From Chlamydiia bacterium (GTDB lineage Bacteria > Chlamydiota > Chlamydiia > Chlamydiales > 2-12-FULL-49-11): 55,136 nucleotides of DNA. Made by a program: the position numbers and the translations under genes. Shown in pieces: positions 1 through 8,332 of the stretch. The DNA is taken from contig JAJACQ010000022.1 in NCBI GenBank assembly GCA_022601435.1, forward strand, positions 1 to 55,136. The letters run 5' to 3'. Below the pieces are notes generated by a model. It was given only the letters and a program-made list of their open reading frames with translations. It was not told the DNA's origin and did no database searches. Numbering within the stretch: the first letter of the stretch is position 1; every line of letters begins with the position of its first letter.

Positions 1-635
1 GGAGGCTCTTTTTGTAAAATCCCATTTTTATATTGAGCAGATACGGATGTGTTATTGCTATTAGGTCCCCAACTTTCTAAAGGTCCATGTGCTTTTCCAT
101 TTTCGTATTCGATTGCAAACCACAACTCCCCTGTTGGGTGAAACATAAAAGCTCTTCTATCAACTTGCCCTTCTTCATTATAAACAAGACGTCTAGCTTG
201 TTTTTGATGTTCATCTGGTTTTTTATGAAAGAAAGTGATATGTATACCTTGTTTTAAGCCTTCTTTAAAAAATCCTTTAAAAGCATCACAACCATTATCA
301 TACCAACCGTGTAAATGGCCATGAGCTTTTCCATCTTTATAGGGGAGTTTTGCTTTCAGGGTGCCATTATTCCAGTATTCAAGGTATTCACCTTTGCCAG
401 TGGGATTCTTTTTTAATTCTGCACTAACTCTATCAAAAAAAGATTGATCAAAATAAGAATCGATCAACCCATCTACCATTTCATGAACAGCATTATCTAA
501 TGTTGTGACTTGATATTTAATCCCTAAAAATTTTTCTTCCCATTCAGAAGTTATTTCTTTAGGGCTCTCTACTATAGGTTCACCTCCAAATAAGCAACTC
601 ATCGCTAACACAAAACTACCTACTATTGCCCACAT
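1..635 (-). CDS. MORN/YwqK-type repeat protein, 3' end outside window
   Basis: This frame stays open from an ATG at 635 to the window edge, so about 211 residues are visible and the C-terminus is missing. A near-perfect Shine-Dalgarno (AGGAGG) lies 5 nt before the ATG, which decides the start. The N-terminus is hydrophobic (MWAIVGSFVLAMSC) and looks like a short signal or lipoprotein-like leader, although the lipobox is poor. From about residue 85 on there are repeated units with aromatic-Asn-Gly-x-Leu and Gly-Lys-Ala-His-Gly, typical of MORN/YwqK repeats. Such proteins often sit beside toxins. It overlaps the last 20 nt of the Rhs remnant upstream, so the two are translationally coupled. A role as immunity partner or accessory of the Rhs tip is inference. 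Confidence 0.75.
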   Translation of the reverse strand, partial: MWAIVGSFVLAMSCLFGGEPIVESPKEITSEWEEKFLGIKYQVTTLDNAVHEMVDGLIDSYFDQSFFDRVSAELKKNPTGKGEYLEYWNNGTLKAKLPYKDGKAHGHLHGWYDNGCDAFKGFFKEGLKQGIHITFFHKKPDEHQKQARRLVYNEEGQVDRRAFMFHPTGELWFAIEYENGKAHGPLESWGPNSNNTSVSAQYKNGILQKEP

Positions 636-1985
636 AAAACCCTCCTGCATGATTTTTGTACTTTTTTATAACATCCTCTCTAACACCTTGATAAGTAGCC
701 CCCATAAAGGCATGGTCAGCTATACACAATGTTCTTTCTAGAAATGGAGATATTGCATCTACCCATTTTATATTGTAACGGTCAGTTGGTTTACTAGCAA
801 GAGGACCTGTAATCAAATCGCCTAAGGAGTAATAATTCCAAGCATCTATACCATATGCTTTAGGAATAGATTCAGCGGGAGCTATTGCTTCAACAAAAAA
901 ATAATTCTGCATTTTTGCTTGGTTTTTAAGAGACATTCTTTCGAAACTTCTGCAATAGATAGCGCCTGCTTCGCTATGGGGGATGTGAATACAGCGTGCT
1001 TTTGAGGCGTGTTTGTCCATAATGTCTAAAAGGGAGGTATGAAAAGCTCTTAGGGCTTTTACACTATAGGTTTCAGTTCCTGATTTTTCATGGAATGTTC
1101 GAGGGATGTCTTTAAGGATCCCTTGTGTTGGGTTATAAAGACCTATGATGATTGTTCCTTGTGGAAGTGTATGTGCAAGGTGGTGTGCCATTGTAATCCA
1201 ATCTTGTTTGCTTGTGTTAATTCCATTTTGATATGTAACAAGTGCTATTTTATTTTCGGCTCCTTTTAGTAATTGTGGGAGGTGATCCATAACATTAAAG
1301 TATCCTTGGGATTGTTCGATAGTATTAAAGTTAAAATCATAATTTCTAGAGCAGATGACGATCATATTCATATGAACATCTGAAAAACTACCCATTCCTA
1401 TGTATTCAACGGGCATATTATAGTTTGAATGTGTGCGAGGAAATGGGTTTATGTAGTCTGGGGTTTTAGGTAGTTCAGTTCCAAAGCTAACACTCTTAGG
1501 CATCTTAAAAAGAAATTCTGTTTCAAGCCCAAACTGATCTAATCGATTCAGAGGGCTATTAAGTACGTAAAGATAGAGGTTTCTGCTATCAACAAAACCT
1601 AGAGGATCAGGAGAGATCCATCGCTTGAGACTGGCATCATAGAAGCGACGGCCGAAGAAAATAAGACCTTCTTCAGATCTTTTTGAGGAATATCTCCAGG
1701 GGTTGATGTAATCAGAGAAACCTTCTTCTCCAAAGGCATTAAAATGATATTCTTCAACAATATTTGCATCTTTATCAATAATAGCAATAATATTTCCTTG
1801 AAGATCATGAAGTGGGATATAGGTTTCACCTCCAAGTTCTAGGGCAATTGCAACTTACCTGTGATTATATTTACATGATGCCTCTTTACAGGATTGTCTT
1901 TTTGTGAAAATAAATCTTCCCACGTACAAAAAGAAACACTTGGAAAAATAAGAAGCAAAACATAGAATCTTCTTAAAAAATACAT
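616..1985 (-). pseudogene. Rhs/YD-repeat gene with large internal deletion
   Basis: Two pieces of one Rhs-type gene meet at about 1840-1855. The 5' piece starts at ATG 1985 (MYFLRRFYVLLLIFPSVSFC, a signal peptide), runs through a motif like HHVNIITGKLQLP, and stops at TAG 1839-1841. The 3' piece is in another frame, open from 1854 to 616. It carries the Rhs core (DLQGNIIAIIDKDANIVEEY, then GRRFYDASLKRWISPDPLG), followed by a unique C-terminal domain of about 290 residues. That tip has an alpha/beta-hydrolase look, with a nucleophile-elbow-like IPHSEAGAIY and a late Asp-His pair; it resembles hydrolase-like tips (DUF687 type) of chlamydial proteins, from memory. The usual YD-repeat body of many hundreds of residues is absent. 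No normal start codon exists in the 3' frame before ATG 1503, so only the tip could be made separately. Confidence 0.8.
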
Positions 1986-2081
1986 AGCCCATTTATTTAA
2001 AAAAAATGAAATCTTAATTCAAATGTATTTAATCGTCAAGAGTGTGTTATAAAATAGCTTTTGCTTTAACTGTCTTTGTTT

Positions 2082-2087
2082 TATAAT
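2082..2087 (+). promoter_or_regulatory. Probable -10 element upstream of the Pkn1-like gene
   Basis: A perfect TATAAT lies 22 bp before the ATG at 2110, in a very AT-rich 120 bp region shared with the divergent Rhs locus. A -35 element is weak (TTGCTT or TTTTGC, 15-17 bp away). The ribosome site is AAAGGGG. Confidence 0.35.
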
Positions 2088-2109
2088 TTTTTAAAAACAA
2101 AGGGGCGAT

Positions 2110-4140
2110 ATGGAAGGGAAAGAAATAGGTGATTTTGAGATCAAGCGAATTATTGGTGAGGGGTCTTTAGGTCCCGTTTATCTTGCAGAACATAAGTTTA
2201 TTAGAAAGTATTTCGCAATTAAGTTTTTACCGCATGCGCTTTATCAAAATGATGAATTTAAGAAAAATTTCACAGATCAAATTTCTAAGATAGCTCGTTT
2301 AGAGCATGAAAATATTGCAGCTGTTCACAATGTTTCTTCTTTTAATGATCAACTTTTTATAGTTTCAGATTTTGTCCCTTTTAAGCAGGGCACTTCAATG
2401 AATTTAGCAACTTATCTTTCTACGTGTCCTGAAAGGTTGAAAGAAGAACAGATTTTACAGATTTTAAAGGAAGTTGCTTTTGCACTTGATTATATTCATG
2501 GTCAAAATATTCTATCAGAGCCTTTGGTTCATGGTGGGGTTAAGCTTTCAAACATTTTACTCACGCAAAATAGTGATGAGTCTTTAAAAGTGAAATTAAC
2601 GGATGCTGGAATTATACCGATGGTAGGATCGGGTTATGTGCTTGATTATATGTTAAAGCATATTTCTGACAATGATGATGAAAAATTAAAGGCTGCTCAA
2701 AGGAAGCGTGACTTTCTGCAAACATTTGCTTTCTTAGCACCAGAGCAGCGTTTTTCAGAAGAAAAAAAAGTGAGCTTTAAATCAGATGTATATTCTTTTG
2801 GTGTACTTACGTATTTCTTATTGATGGGGTATTTACCAGAAGGACATTTTGTGATGCCTGATGCTATGTATAAAAATAGCAATATTGATTGGAATATGAT
2901 TATTAGAGCAACACTAGCTCAGCTTCCAGGAGAACGTGTTGATAATTTAACAACGCTTATAAAGAACGCTTCGGCGATGGTCAAACTAGAAGAAATTCAT
3001 GTACCAGAGATTCCTAAAAAATCAGCATATTCATATGCAGCGCCAGAAAAACTAGATGTTCAAGACGCGCCTTCTTATTCAAATCCCACACCTTCCATAG
3101 AAGAAATGGCCTATGCAAAAGTGGCAACTCAATCACCTCCAAAAGAAATCCCTGAACAGCAACAAATTTCTCAACAACAACCTACTAAAGAACAAAAATC
3201 ATCTACATTTGAACCTCAAGCTTCTATTACTCAATTAGAGCAAAATTTAATGGGTTCTATTTCAAGACCATTGAATGTAAGTCCTATGAAAATGTCGTCA
3301 TCAAGTGTGAAAACTGAATCAGAGCCTGTAGATGATCCAACCTTAATCTTTAAAAAAGAAAAAATGGTACGTTCATATAAACCTGAAAAAGTTGATACAG
3401 ATGGAATTAAACCTCTTCTTACTGAAACGATTACTATTAAAGCAGGAACTTATGAAAGAGGCAGTATGACAGGAGCTCGCGATGAAAAGCCTCGTCATAA
3501 AGTCAATATTAAAGAGTTCTCTATAGATGTGCATCCTGTAACAAATGAGCAGTTCTTAAGATTTTTGCTTGTGATGGAAGGAGAGAAGGATGATCTTAAT
3601 CATGATACGATTCTTTTGAAAGAATCCCGTATCAAAAGACAGGGAGGAGGTTTAACTATTGAGACGGGCTATGCAAAGCATCCAGTTGTTGGAGTGAGTT
3701 ATTATGGAGCTAAAGCCTATGCTAAATGGGTGGGACGACGCCTTCCAACGGAAGCAGAATGGGAAATTTCAGCTTCAATGGGAAATGCTAAAAATATCTT
3801 TCCGTTTGGTGGAATGATTGAAAGAGGGCAAGCAAATTTCTTTTCCTCAGACACAACTCCTGTTATGAGTTATCCACCATCAAAAAATGGCCTTTATGAT
3901 ATGGCTGGAAATGTCTATGAATGGTGTGAAGATTGGTATGACTATAATTTCTATGAAACATCGGAGCAAGAGCCTGATAATCCAGAAGGGCCAAAACAAG
4001 GTGTTTACCGCGTCTTAAGAGGTGGCTGCTGGAAGAGCTTAGTTGATGATATGAGATGTTCTCATCGCTTTAGAAATAATCCTAATATTATGAACAAGAC
4101 TTATGGATTTAGATGTGTTTCTGTTATAGATGAAAGTTAA
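2110..4140 (+). CDS. pkn1: Pkn1-like protein: degenerate Ser/Thr kinase plus FGE-sulfatase-like domain
   Basis: The protein (676 aa) has an N-terminal protein-kinase fold (about 8-290), a low-complexity Pro/Gln/Ser linker (about 300-430), and a C-terminal formylglycine-generating-enzyme/SUMF fold (about 435-676). This is the architecture of chlamydial Pkn1. Visible kinase motifs are a glycine loop (GEGSLGPVY, 16-24), Lys38, DAG in place of DFG (165-167), and APEQ (210-213). The catalytic loop reads HGGVKLSN (141-148), so the HRD aspartate is Gly143. The FGE part keeps LPTEAEWE, GLYDMAGNVYEWCEDW and RVLRGGCW, but the paired active-site cysteines of true FGEs are not in the usual arrangement. 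It is therefore likely a pseudokinase or scaffold, possibly secreted. No membrane segment is seen. Confidence 0.88.
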   Translation: MEGKEIGDFEIKRIIGEGSLGPVYLAEHKFIRKYFAIKFLPHALYQNDEFKKNFTDQISKIARLEHENIAAVHNVSSFNDQLFIVSDFVPFKQGTSMNLATYLSTCPERLKEEQILQILKEVAFALDYIHGQNILSEPLVHGGVKLSNILLTQNSDESLKVKLTDAGIIPMVGSGYVLDYMLKHISDNDDEKLKAAQRKRDFLQTFAFLAPEQRFSEEKKVSFKSDVYSFGVLTYFLLMGYLPEGHFVMPDAMYKNSNIDWNMIIRATLAQLPGERVDNLTTLIKNASAMVKLEEIHVPEIPKKSAYSYAAPEKLDVQDAPSYSNPTPSIEEMAYAKVATQSPPKEIPEQQQISQQQPTKEQKSSTFEPQASITQLEQNLMGSISRPLNVSPMKMSSSSVKTESEPVDDPTLIFKKEKMVRSYKPEKVDTDGIKPLLTETITIKAGTYERGSMTGARDEKPRHKVNIKEFSIDVHPVTNEQFLRFLLVMEGEKDDLNHDTILLKESRIKRQGGGLTIETGYAKHPVVGVSYYGAKAYAKWVGRRLPTEAEWEISASMGNAKNIFPFGGMIERGQANFFSSDTTPVMSYPPSKNGLYDMAGNVYEWCEDWYDYNFYETSEQEPDNPEGPKQGVYRVLRGGCWKSLVDDMRCSHRFRNNPNIMNKTYGFRCVSVIDES

Positions 4141-4169
4141 GGTAGGTATTTTTTAAAGACCTGTTATTG

Positions 4170-4199
4170 TTGACATTATCAGTTTTTTTTGATTATTAT
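4170..4199 (+). promoter_or_regulatory. Promoter TTGACA-N18-TATTAT
   Basis: A perfect -35 (TTGACA, 4170-4175) and a 5/6 -10 (TATTAT, 4194-4199) are separated by 18 bp. They lie just before the gene starting at 4235, so that gene is transcribed on its own and not only by read-through from the Pkn1-like gene. Confidence 0.6.
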
Positions 4200-4234
4200 C
4201 TTTAATGGTTTTTTAAGAATTAAGGGAAACTTTT

Positions 4235-5644
4235 ATGCCTAGTTTAGTAGGAAGATCACAAAATAATCCATTCTTGAGATTGTTAGAAACATCTGATTTA
4301 GAAACTCCTAATCAGTCTAATTGTTCTACTGTTTTTAAATATCTTTCCTCTTATGATGCTTGTCACTTTGCTTGCTGTAATAAAAAGACTATAGAGTTAT
4401 TTATAGCGTGGATGCCAGCTATTCGAATGAAAAGATTAGCTGAACATTCATCTCAATTTATTAAAATGATTGAGTTAATTCAAGTACAAATTATAGATGT
4501 TGGTATTGCCCGTTTACGCTTTTTAAAGACATATAAGGATACTGAGTTCTATACATATATGCAAAATGCATTAGATGATGTTAAAAAAGACATTGAGCAG
4601 ATAACATCGAATTCTTTTAAAATTACACAAAGAAAGTCAAGAGAAGATCAATATAAAGCAATTTTAAGGGAATTAAATCCCCATTTGAGCTTATCAAAAT
4701 GTGTTAATATGCTATTTCGTAGACTATATGCTGATCCTAAAAATGACAAGCTAGTTTTCCCTATTCCTTATTCACCTAAAGCAAGAGGAAGATGTATAGC
4801 TGATCTTGATGGCATAAGAGATAAAAATATTAATACTCTTGCAAGACTTTTAGAAACAGCTGATTTTGAATATCAATCTGTTTTAGATGTATTAAATCTA
4901 ATTCTAATGGGTACACAACCAGGAAAAAATAGAGATAATATCTGTAAAACGATTTGTTCTAAATTTACTCAAATTAGGATGAACACATTTAAAATAGATA
5001 TTTATAATTATATAAGATTTGCGTTGATGATTTCCGTAAAGAGGGAAAGAGATAAACAGTTTAGATTAATTTATCGATACATTATATATGCAGAGTTTTT
5101 TGGCAATGGTTTTGATCTTTTTAAACCTATAGTTGGATTGGAGTTTTTACTTCCTAATCGAATGGATCATAGAATTAAAGATTCAACTACAAGGTTGAGG
5201 GACTTTCGTTCTCTATTTTTTGATTGTGGAAATAGGGATCATATGGACACTTATCTACGATCAAAAGAACTTGAAACAAACTATGAAATGGGGGAAATTA
5301 ATTGGTTTCATCTAAGAGATGAGACTGGTTACTCGTCTTATCGAAACTCTTCTTTAGGGGATATATCAAGTGTGAAGGAATTAAAGCAGATAGTGGAATT
5401 AAACTATCATAGACCAAAGCTATTTCAGTATATCTGTCTTAAATATCTTAGAGAGGGTAACTTTGAATTAGTAAAAGAATATTTACATGAATTAGCAGAT
5501 GGAAATAGTTATCATTGGTTTTTACCATTGTGTCAAGAATGTGTGAAACTAGGAAAGATTAAAGAAGCAGAGGAGATTATTAAGCATATTCCCGTTAATA
5601 AAAAAACAAAAGAAAGCCTTTATCAGCAATATCAAGGCGAATAA
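4235..5644 (+). CDS. Unknown protein with possible F-box-like N-terminus
   Basis: A 469-residue soluble protein with no signal peptide or membrane segment. I do not recognise a family. Residues about 25-60 (VFKYLSSYDACHFACCNKKT) resemble the helix pattern of an F-box (i-F-x-y-L-s then a Cys-rich second helix), as found in effectors that hijack host ubiquitin ligases. The similarity is short and the canonical Leu-Pro is absent. The rest is charged and helical, and the last 100 residues (KLFQYICLKYLREGNFELVK, then LGKIKEAEEIIKHI) look like TPR/SEL1-type helical hairpins. It has its own promoter and lies between the Pkn1-like gene and a permease. A host-directed role is speculative. Confidence 0.6.
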   Translation: MPSLVGRSQNNPFLRLLETSDLETPNQSNCSTVFKYLSSYDACHFACCNKKTIELFIAWMPAIRMKRLAEHSSQFIKMIELIQVQIIDVGIARLRFLKTYKDTEFYTYMQNALDDVKKDIEQITSNSFKITQRKSREDQYKAILRELNPHLSLSKCVNMLFRRLYADPKNDKLVFPIPYSPKARGRCIADLDGIRDKNINTLARLLETADFEYQSVLDVLNLILMGTQPGKNRDNICKTICSKFTQIRMNTFKIDIYNYIRFALMISVKRERDKQFRLIYRYIIYAEFFGNGFDLFKPIVGLEFLLPNRMDHRIKDSTTRLRDFRSLFFDCGNRDHMDTYLRSKELETNYEMGEINWFHLRDETGYSSYRNSSLGDISSVKELKQIVELNYHRPKLFQYICLKYLREGNFELVKEYLHELADGNSYHWFLPLCQECVKLGKIKEAEEIIKHIPVNKKTKESLYQQYQGE

Positions 5645-5730
5645 ATTATTTGAAGAGCCATGTTTGTAAGGTATTCTTGGATTTCTACTAAATCCTTGCG
5701 CTGGGAAGCTTTTCGTGTTATTGAAAGGTT

Positions 5731-7617
5731 ATGACAGAACCCAAAGAAAAGATTTCTCAAATTGATCGCGGGACGATGCGTCGTGTTTTAGGCGTATTTG
5801 ACGTATTTGCTATTGGTTATGGTGATATGGGATCCTCTATTTATTATGCTTTAGGTATCACAGCTTTTTTTGCACTAGGTGCGACTCCTCTTGCTTTATT
5901 GGCAGCGGGCTTTGTATTTATTTGTACAGCGCTTACATATGCAGAGATGACCTCTGTATTTTTAGAATCTGGGGGGAGTGCTACATATACTAGAAAAGCG
6001 TTTAATGATTTCGTCTCTTTTATAGCGGGATGGGGCTTGCTCCTTGATTTTATTGTGACTATAGCAATCTCAAGTTTTGCGATTGCTCCTTATCTATCAT
6101 ATTTTGTTCCTGTTTTGATGCATGCAGATTATAAGGTAGTGTTTAGTTGCTGTATGATCTTTGGGCTTTTACTTTTAAACATTAGAGGTGTGAAAGAGTC
6201 GACTAGGGCATCTTTAATCCTCACTTCTATAACGATCCTGACTCAACTTGTGATTATTGTATTTGCCATTTTTACAGTAGTAAATTTTAAGACTTTTTAT
6301 GTTCATTTAAAGATTGGGGGAGCAAATACTCTTTGGTCTCCATCCTGGGAGCATTTTTTACATGGTATAGCCATGGCAATGGTTGCCTATACTGGAATAG
6401 AGTCAATGGCTCAACTATCATCAGAAGCTAAAGACCCTTCTAAAACAATTCCACGTGCGATTATGCTCGCGATGGTGTTTTTAATTGTTGCCTATTTAGG
6501 AATTTCTTTAGTAGCGCTATCAGTGTTAACCCCCCATCAACTATCCACAACTTATTTAGATGACCCAATTTCAGGAATAGTAGAACACCTTCCTGGTATG
6601 GGTGCTATTTTAGCTCCTTGGATTGGCATCTTAGCAGCAGTGATTTTATTAGTAGCAGCAAATGCTGGGTTGATAGGTTCATCACGTCTTGCTTTTAATA
6701 TGGGTGAATATTTCCAACTTCCGAAGTTTTTTTATAAACTACATAAAACAAGACAAACTCCTTATGTATCATTAAGCTTTTTTGCTATATGTGCTATGTT
6801 GATCCTTGTAGCAAGTCGAGGGAAATTGGCATTCTTAGCAGATCTTTACAATTTTGGAGCGATGCTTGCTTTTTTCTGCGCACATACCTCTTTAATTGTT
6901 CATCGGGTTAGATTTCCTGATATAGAAAGACCCTTCCGAATTAAAGGGAATATCCCTTTTGGAAAAGCAAGAATACCCATCACTGCAATTATTGGAGCGA
7001 TAGCGACATTATCTGTTTGGATCTTAGTAGTGCTTACCAAACCATATGGAAGAACCTTAGGGTTTGCATGGGTAGGTATTGGACTTGCTATGTATTATTT
7101 CTATAGACGAGGTCAAAAGATCTCTCCATTTGCAAGTCTTGAAATAGAAAAGATTAAAATCTCAGAATTAAACGAAGTGAAAATAGAGAGTGTGCTTATC
7201 CCAACACGTGGTCATCTAGGTGCCGAAACCATTCAAGTAGGATGCCAAATAGCAAAAATGTATAACGCAAAAGTCTCTGTTGTTCATATTATTGAAGTTC
7301 CGATTACAGTGCCATTATCCACACCACTCGGAAAAGTCGAAAAGTATTCTTCAGAAGTCCTTAAAAAAGCAGAAGCCATTGCAATGGACGTTGGTGTTGA
7401 GATTACCATGAAATCAATTCATGCCAGATCTCCAGTAAAAGCAATCAAAGAACTCACTGAAAGTGAAAAGTATGATCTTGTTATTTTAGGTGCTGTTGTT
7501 AATAAGGCAATCAGCCCCCTTGCTCAACACCTCATGAGAGGCCTTACTGGAGCAAGAGTTTGGATTATAGGATCTAATATACCAAGCATCACAAGAGTTG
7601 CAACTGAAAATATCTAA
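5731..7617 (+). CDS. APC-family amino-acid permease with C-terminal universal-stress domain
   Basis: A 628-residue inner-membrane transporter. About twelve hydrophobic helices fill residues 20-460 and carry the APC signature near helix 1 (FAIGYGDMGSSIYYALG) and GIESMAQLSSEAKDPSKTIP in the middle. Residues about 480-620 form a UspA-like domain: a beta strand (ESVLIPT), a helix, VVHIIEVP, and YDLVILGA near the end. The fusion is known in the family, and the Usp part may bind nucleotide and gate transport. The substrate cannot be read, but cationic or neutral amino acids are typical. A GAAAGG ribosome site lies 3 nt from the ATG. Its last 30 bp are duplicated 1.9 kb downstream. Confidence 0.88.
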   Translation: MTEPKEKISQIDRGTMRRVLGVFDVFAIGYGDMGSSIYYALGITAFFALGATPLALLAAGFVFICTALTYAEMTSVFLESGGSATYTRKAFNDFVSFIAGWGLLLDFIVTIAISSFAIAPYLSYFVPVLMHADYKVVFSCCMIFGLLLLNIRGVKESTRASLILTSITILTQLVIIVFAIFTVVNFKTFYVHLKIGGANTLWSPSWEHFLHGIAMAMVAYTGIESMAQLSSEAKDPSKTIPRAIMLAMVFLIVAYLGISLVALSVLTPHQLSTTYLDDPISGIVEHLPGMGAILAPWIGILAAVILLVAANAGLIGSSRLAFNMGEYFQLPKFFYKLHKTRQTPYVSLSFFAICAMLILVASRGKLAFLADLYNFGAMLAFFCAHTSLIVHRVRFPDIERPFRIKGNIPFGKARIPITAIIGAIATLSVWILVVLTKPYGRTLGFAWVGIGLAMYYFYRRGQKISPFASLEIEKIKISELNEVKIESVLIPTRGHLGAETIQVGCQIAKMYNAKVSVVHIIEVPITVPLSTPLGKVEKYSSEVLKKAEAIAMDVGVEITMKSIHARSPVKAIKELTESEKYDLVILGAVVNKAISPLAQHLMRGLTGARVWIIGSNIPSITRVATENI

Positions 7618-7624
7618 ATCCATT
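7591..7624 (+). repeat. Direct repeat, copy A (permease 3' end)
   Basis: The end of the permease gene and its first bases after the stop recur at 9504-9538. The first 15 nt (ACAAGAGTTGCAACT) are identical, and the next 19-20 nt match at most positions with one inserted base. The pair brackets the regulator and aminotransferase genes. Confidence 0.75.
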
Positions 7625-7684
7625 TATGTATATTTACACATAACACATTAATTAAAAGTGATTTAAAATGTTTTGTAGAAGTTT

Positions 7685-7714
7685 TAGACAAAAATGTCTA
7701 TCTTATACTATAAT
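7685..7714 (+). promoter_or_regulatory. Promoter with perfect palindrome over the -35
   Basis: TAGACA (7685-7690) and TATAAT (7709-7714) are spaced by 18 bp. The -35 is the left arm of a perfect palindrome, TAGACA-AAAA-TGTCTA (7685-7700). A protein bound there would block the promoter, so this is a natural operator candidate for the HTH regulator encoded 22 bp downstream. Autoregulation is inference. Confidence 0.6.
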
Positions 7715-7735
7715 ATATAAATATAAGAGGTTGTT

Positions 7736-8332
7736 ATGTCAGAACTTGAAAGATATGAATCTATTGCAGAAGCATTGTCACTACTTCTTCATCCCTATGC
7801 AGAGGTAGTGATTCATGAATTAAAATCGGGTAGAATAAAGTCTATCCACAATAATTTTTCAAACAGAAAGGTTGGTGAAAAGTCTCTTTTAGGCAATTTA
7901 GAAGATGATTTAAAAGAAAAGGATATATTAAAGCCTTATTATAAGAATAACTTTAATGGAGCAAAGATTAAGTCGGTTAGTGTAGTTTTAAGAAATGAGA
8001 AAAATAGACCGATTGGATTTTTTTGTATAAATCTTGATGTTTCTATGTGGGAAGTGTTTCAAGGGTTTATTCAAAATTTTGTGGGTAAATTAGATAAAAC
8101 CTCGGAAGTGCTTTTTAAAGATGATTGGAAAGATCAGATCAATTCATTTATTAGTAATTATCTTAAGAAGAAATCAAGACGTATAGATATGTTAACAAAA
8201 ATAGAAAAAAAAGAATTAATTCTAATCTTAAAAGAAAAAGGAGCGTTTAAAACAAAAAATGCTGCTTCATACATAGGATCATGTCTTAACTTATCAAGGG
8301 CAACTGTTTATAATTATCTAAAGGAGAAATAA
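7736..8332 (+). CDS. YheO/DauR-type PAS-HTH transcriptional regulator
   Basis: A 198-residue cytoplasmic protein. The N-terminal half fits the YheO-like PAS domain (SLLLHPYAEVVIHELKSGRI, then NRKVGEKSLLGNL, and RPIGFFCINLD). The C-terminus has the HTH_22 ending ELILILKEKGAFKTKNAASY followed by LSRATVYNYLKEK, which is almost the family consensus. DauR and relatives control genes for amino-acid metabolism and usually sit beside their targets. Here the stop overlaps the start of an aminotransferase (TAATG), so both are one transcript. A palindrome over the promoter is the likely binding site. The effector is not known. Confidence 0.88.
   Translation: MSELERYESIAEALSLLLHPYAEVVIHELKSGRIKSIHNNFSNRKVGEKSLLGNLEDDLKEKDILKPYYKNNFNGAKIKSVSVVLRNEKNRPIGFFCINLDVSMWEVFQGFIQNFVGKLDKTSEVLFKDDWKDQINSFISNYLKKKSRRIDMLTKIEKKELILILKEKGAFKTKNAASYIGSCLNLSRATVYNYLKEK

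Noticed and set aside
1599-1835. 78-codon minus-strand open frame starting at ATG 1835
   Set aside because: It lies out of frame over the Rhs core, which reads as recognisable protein in the other minus frame; its own product looks like nothing.
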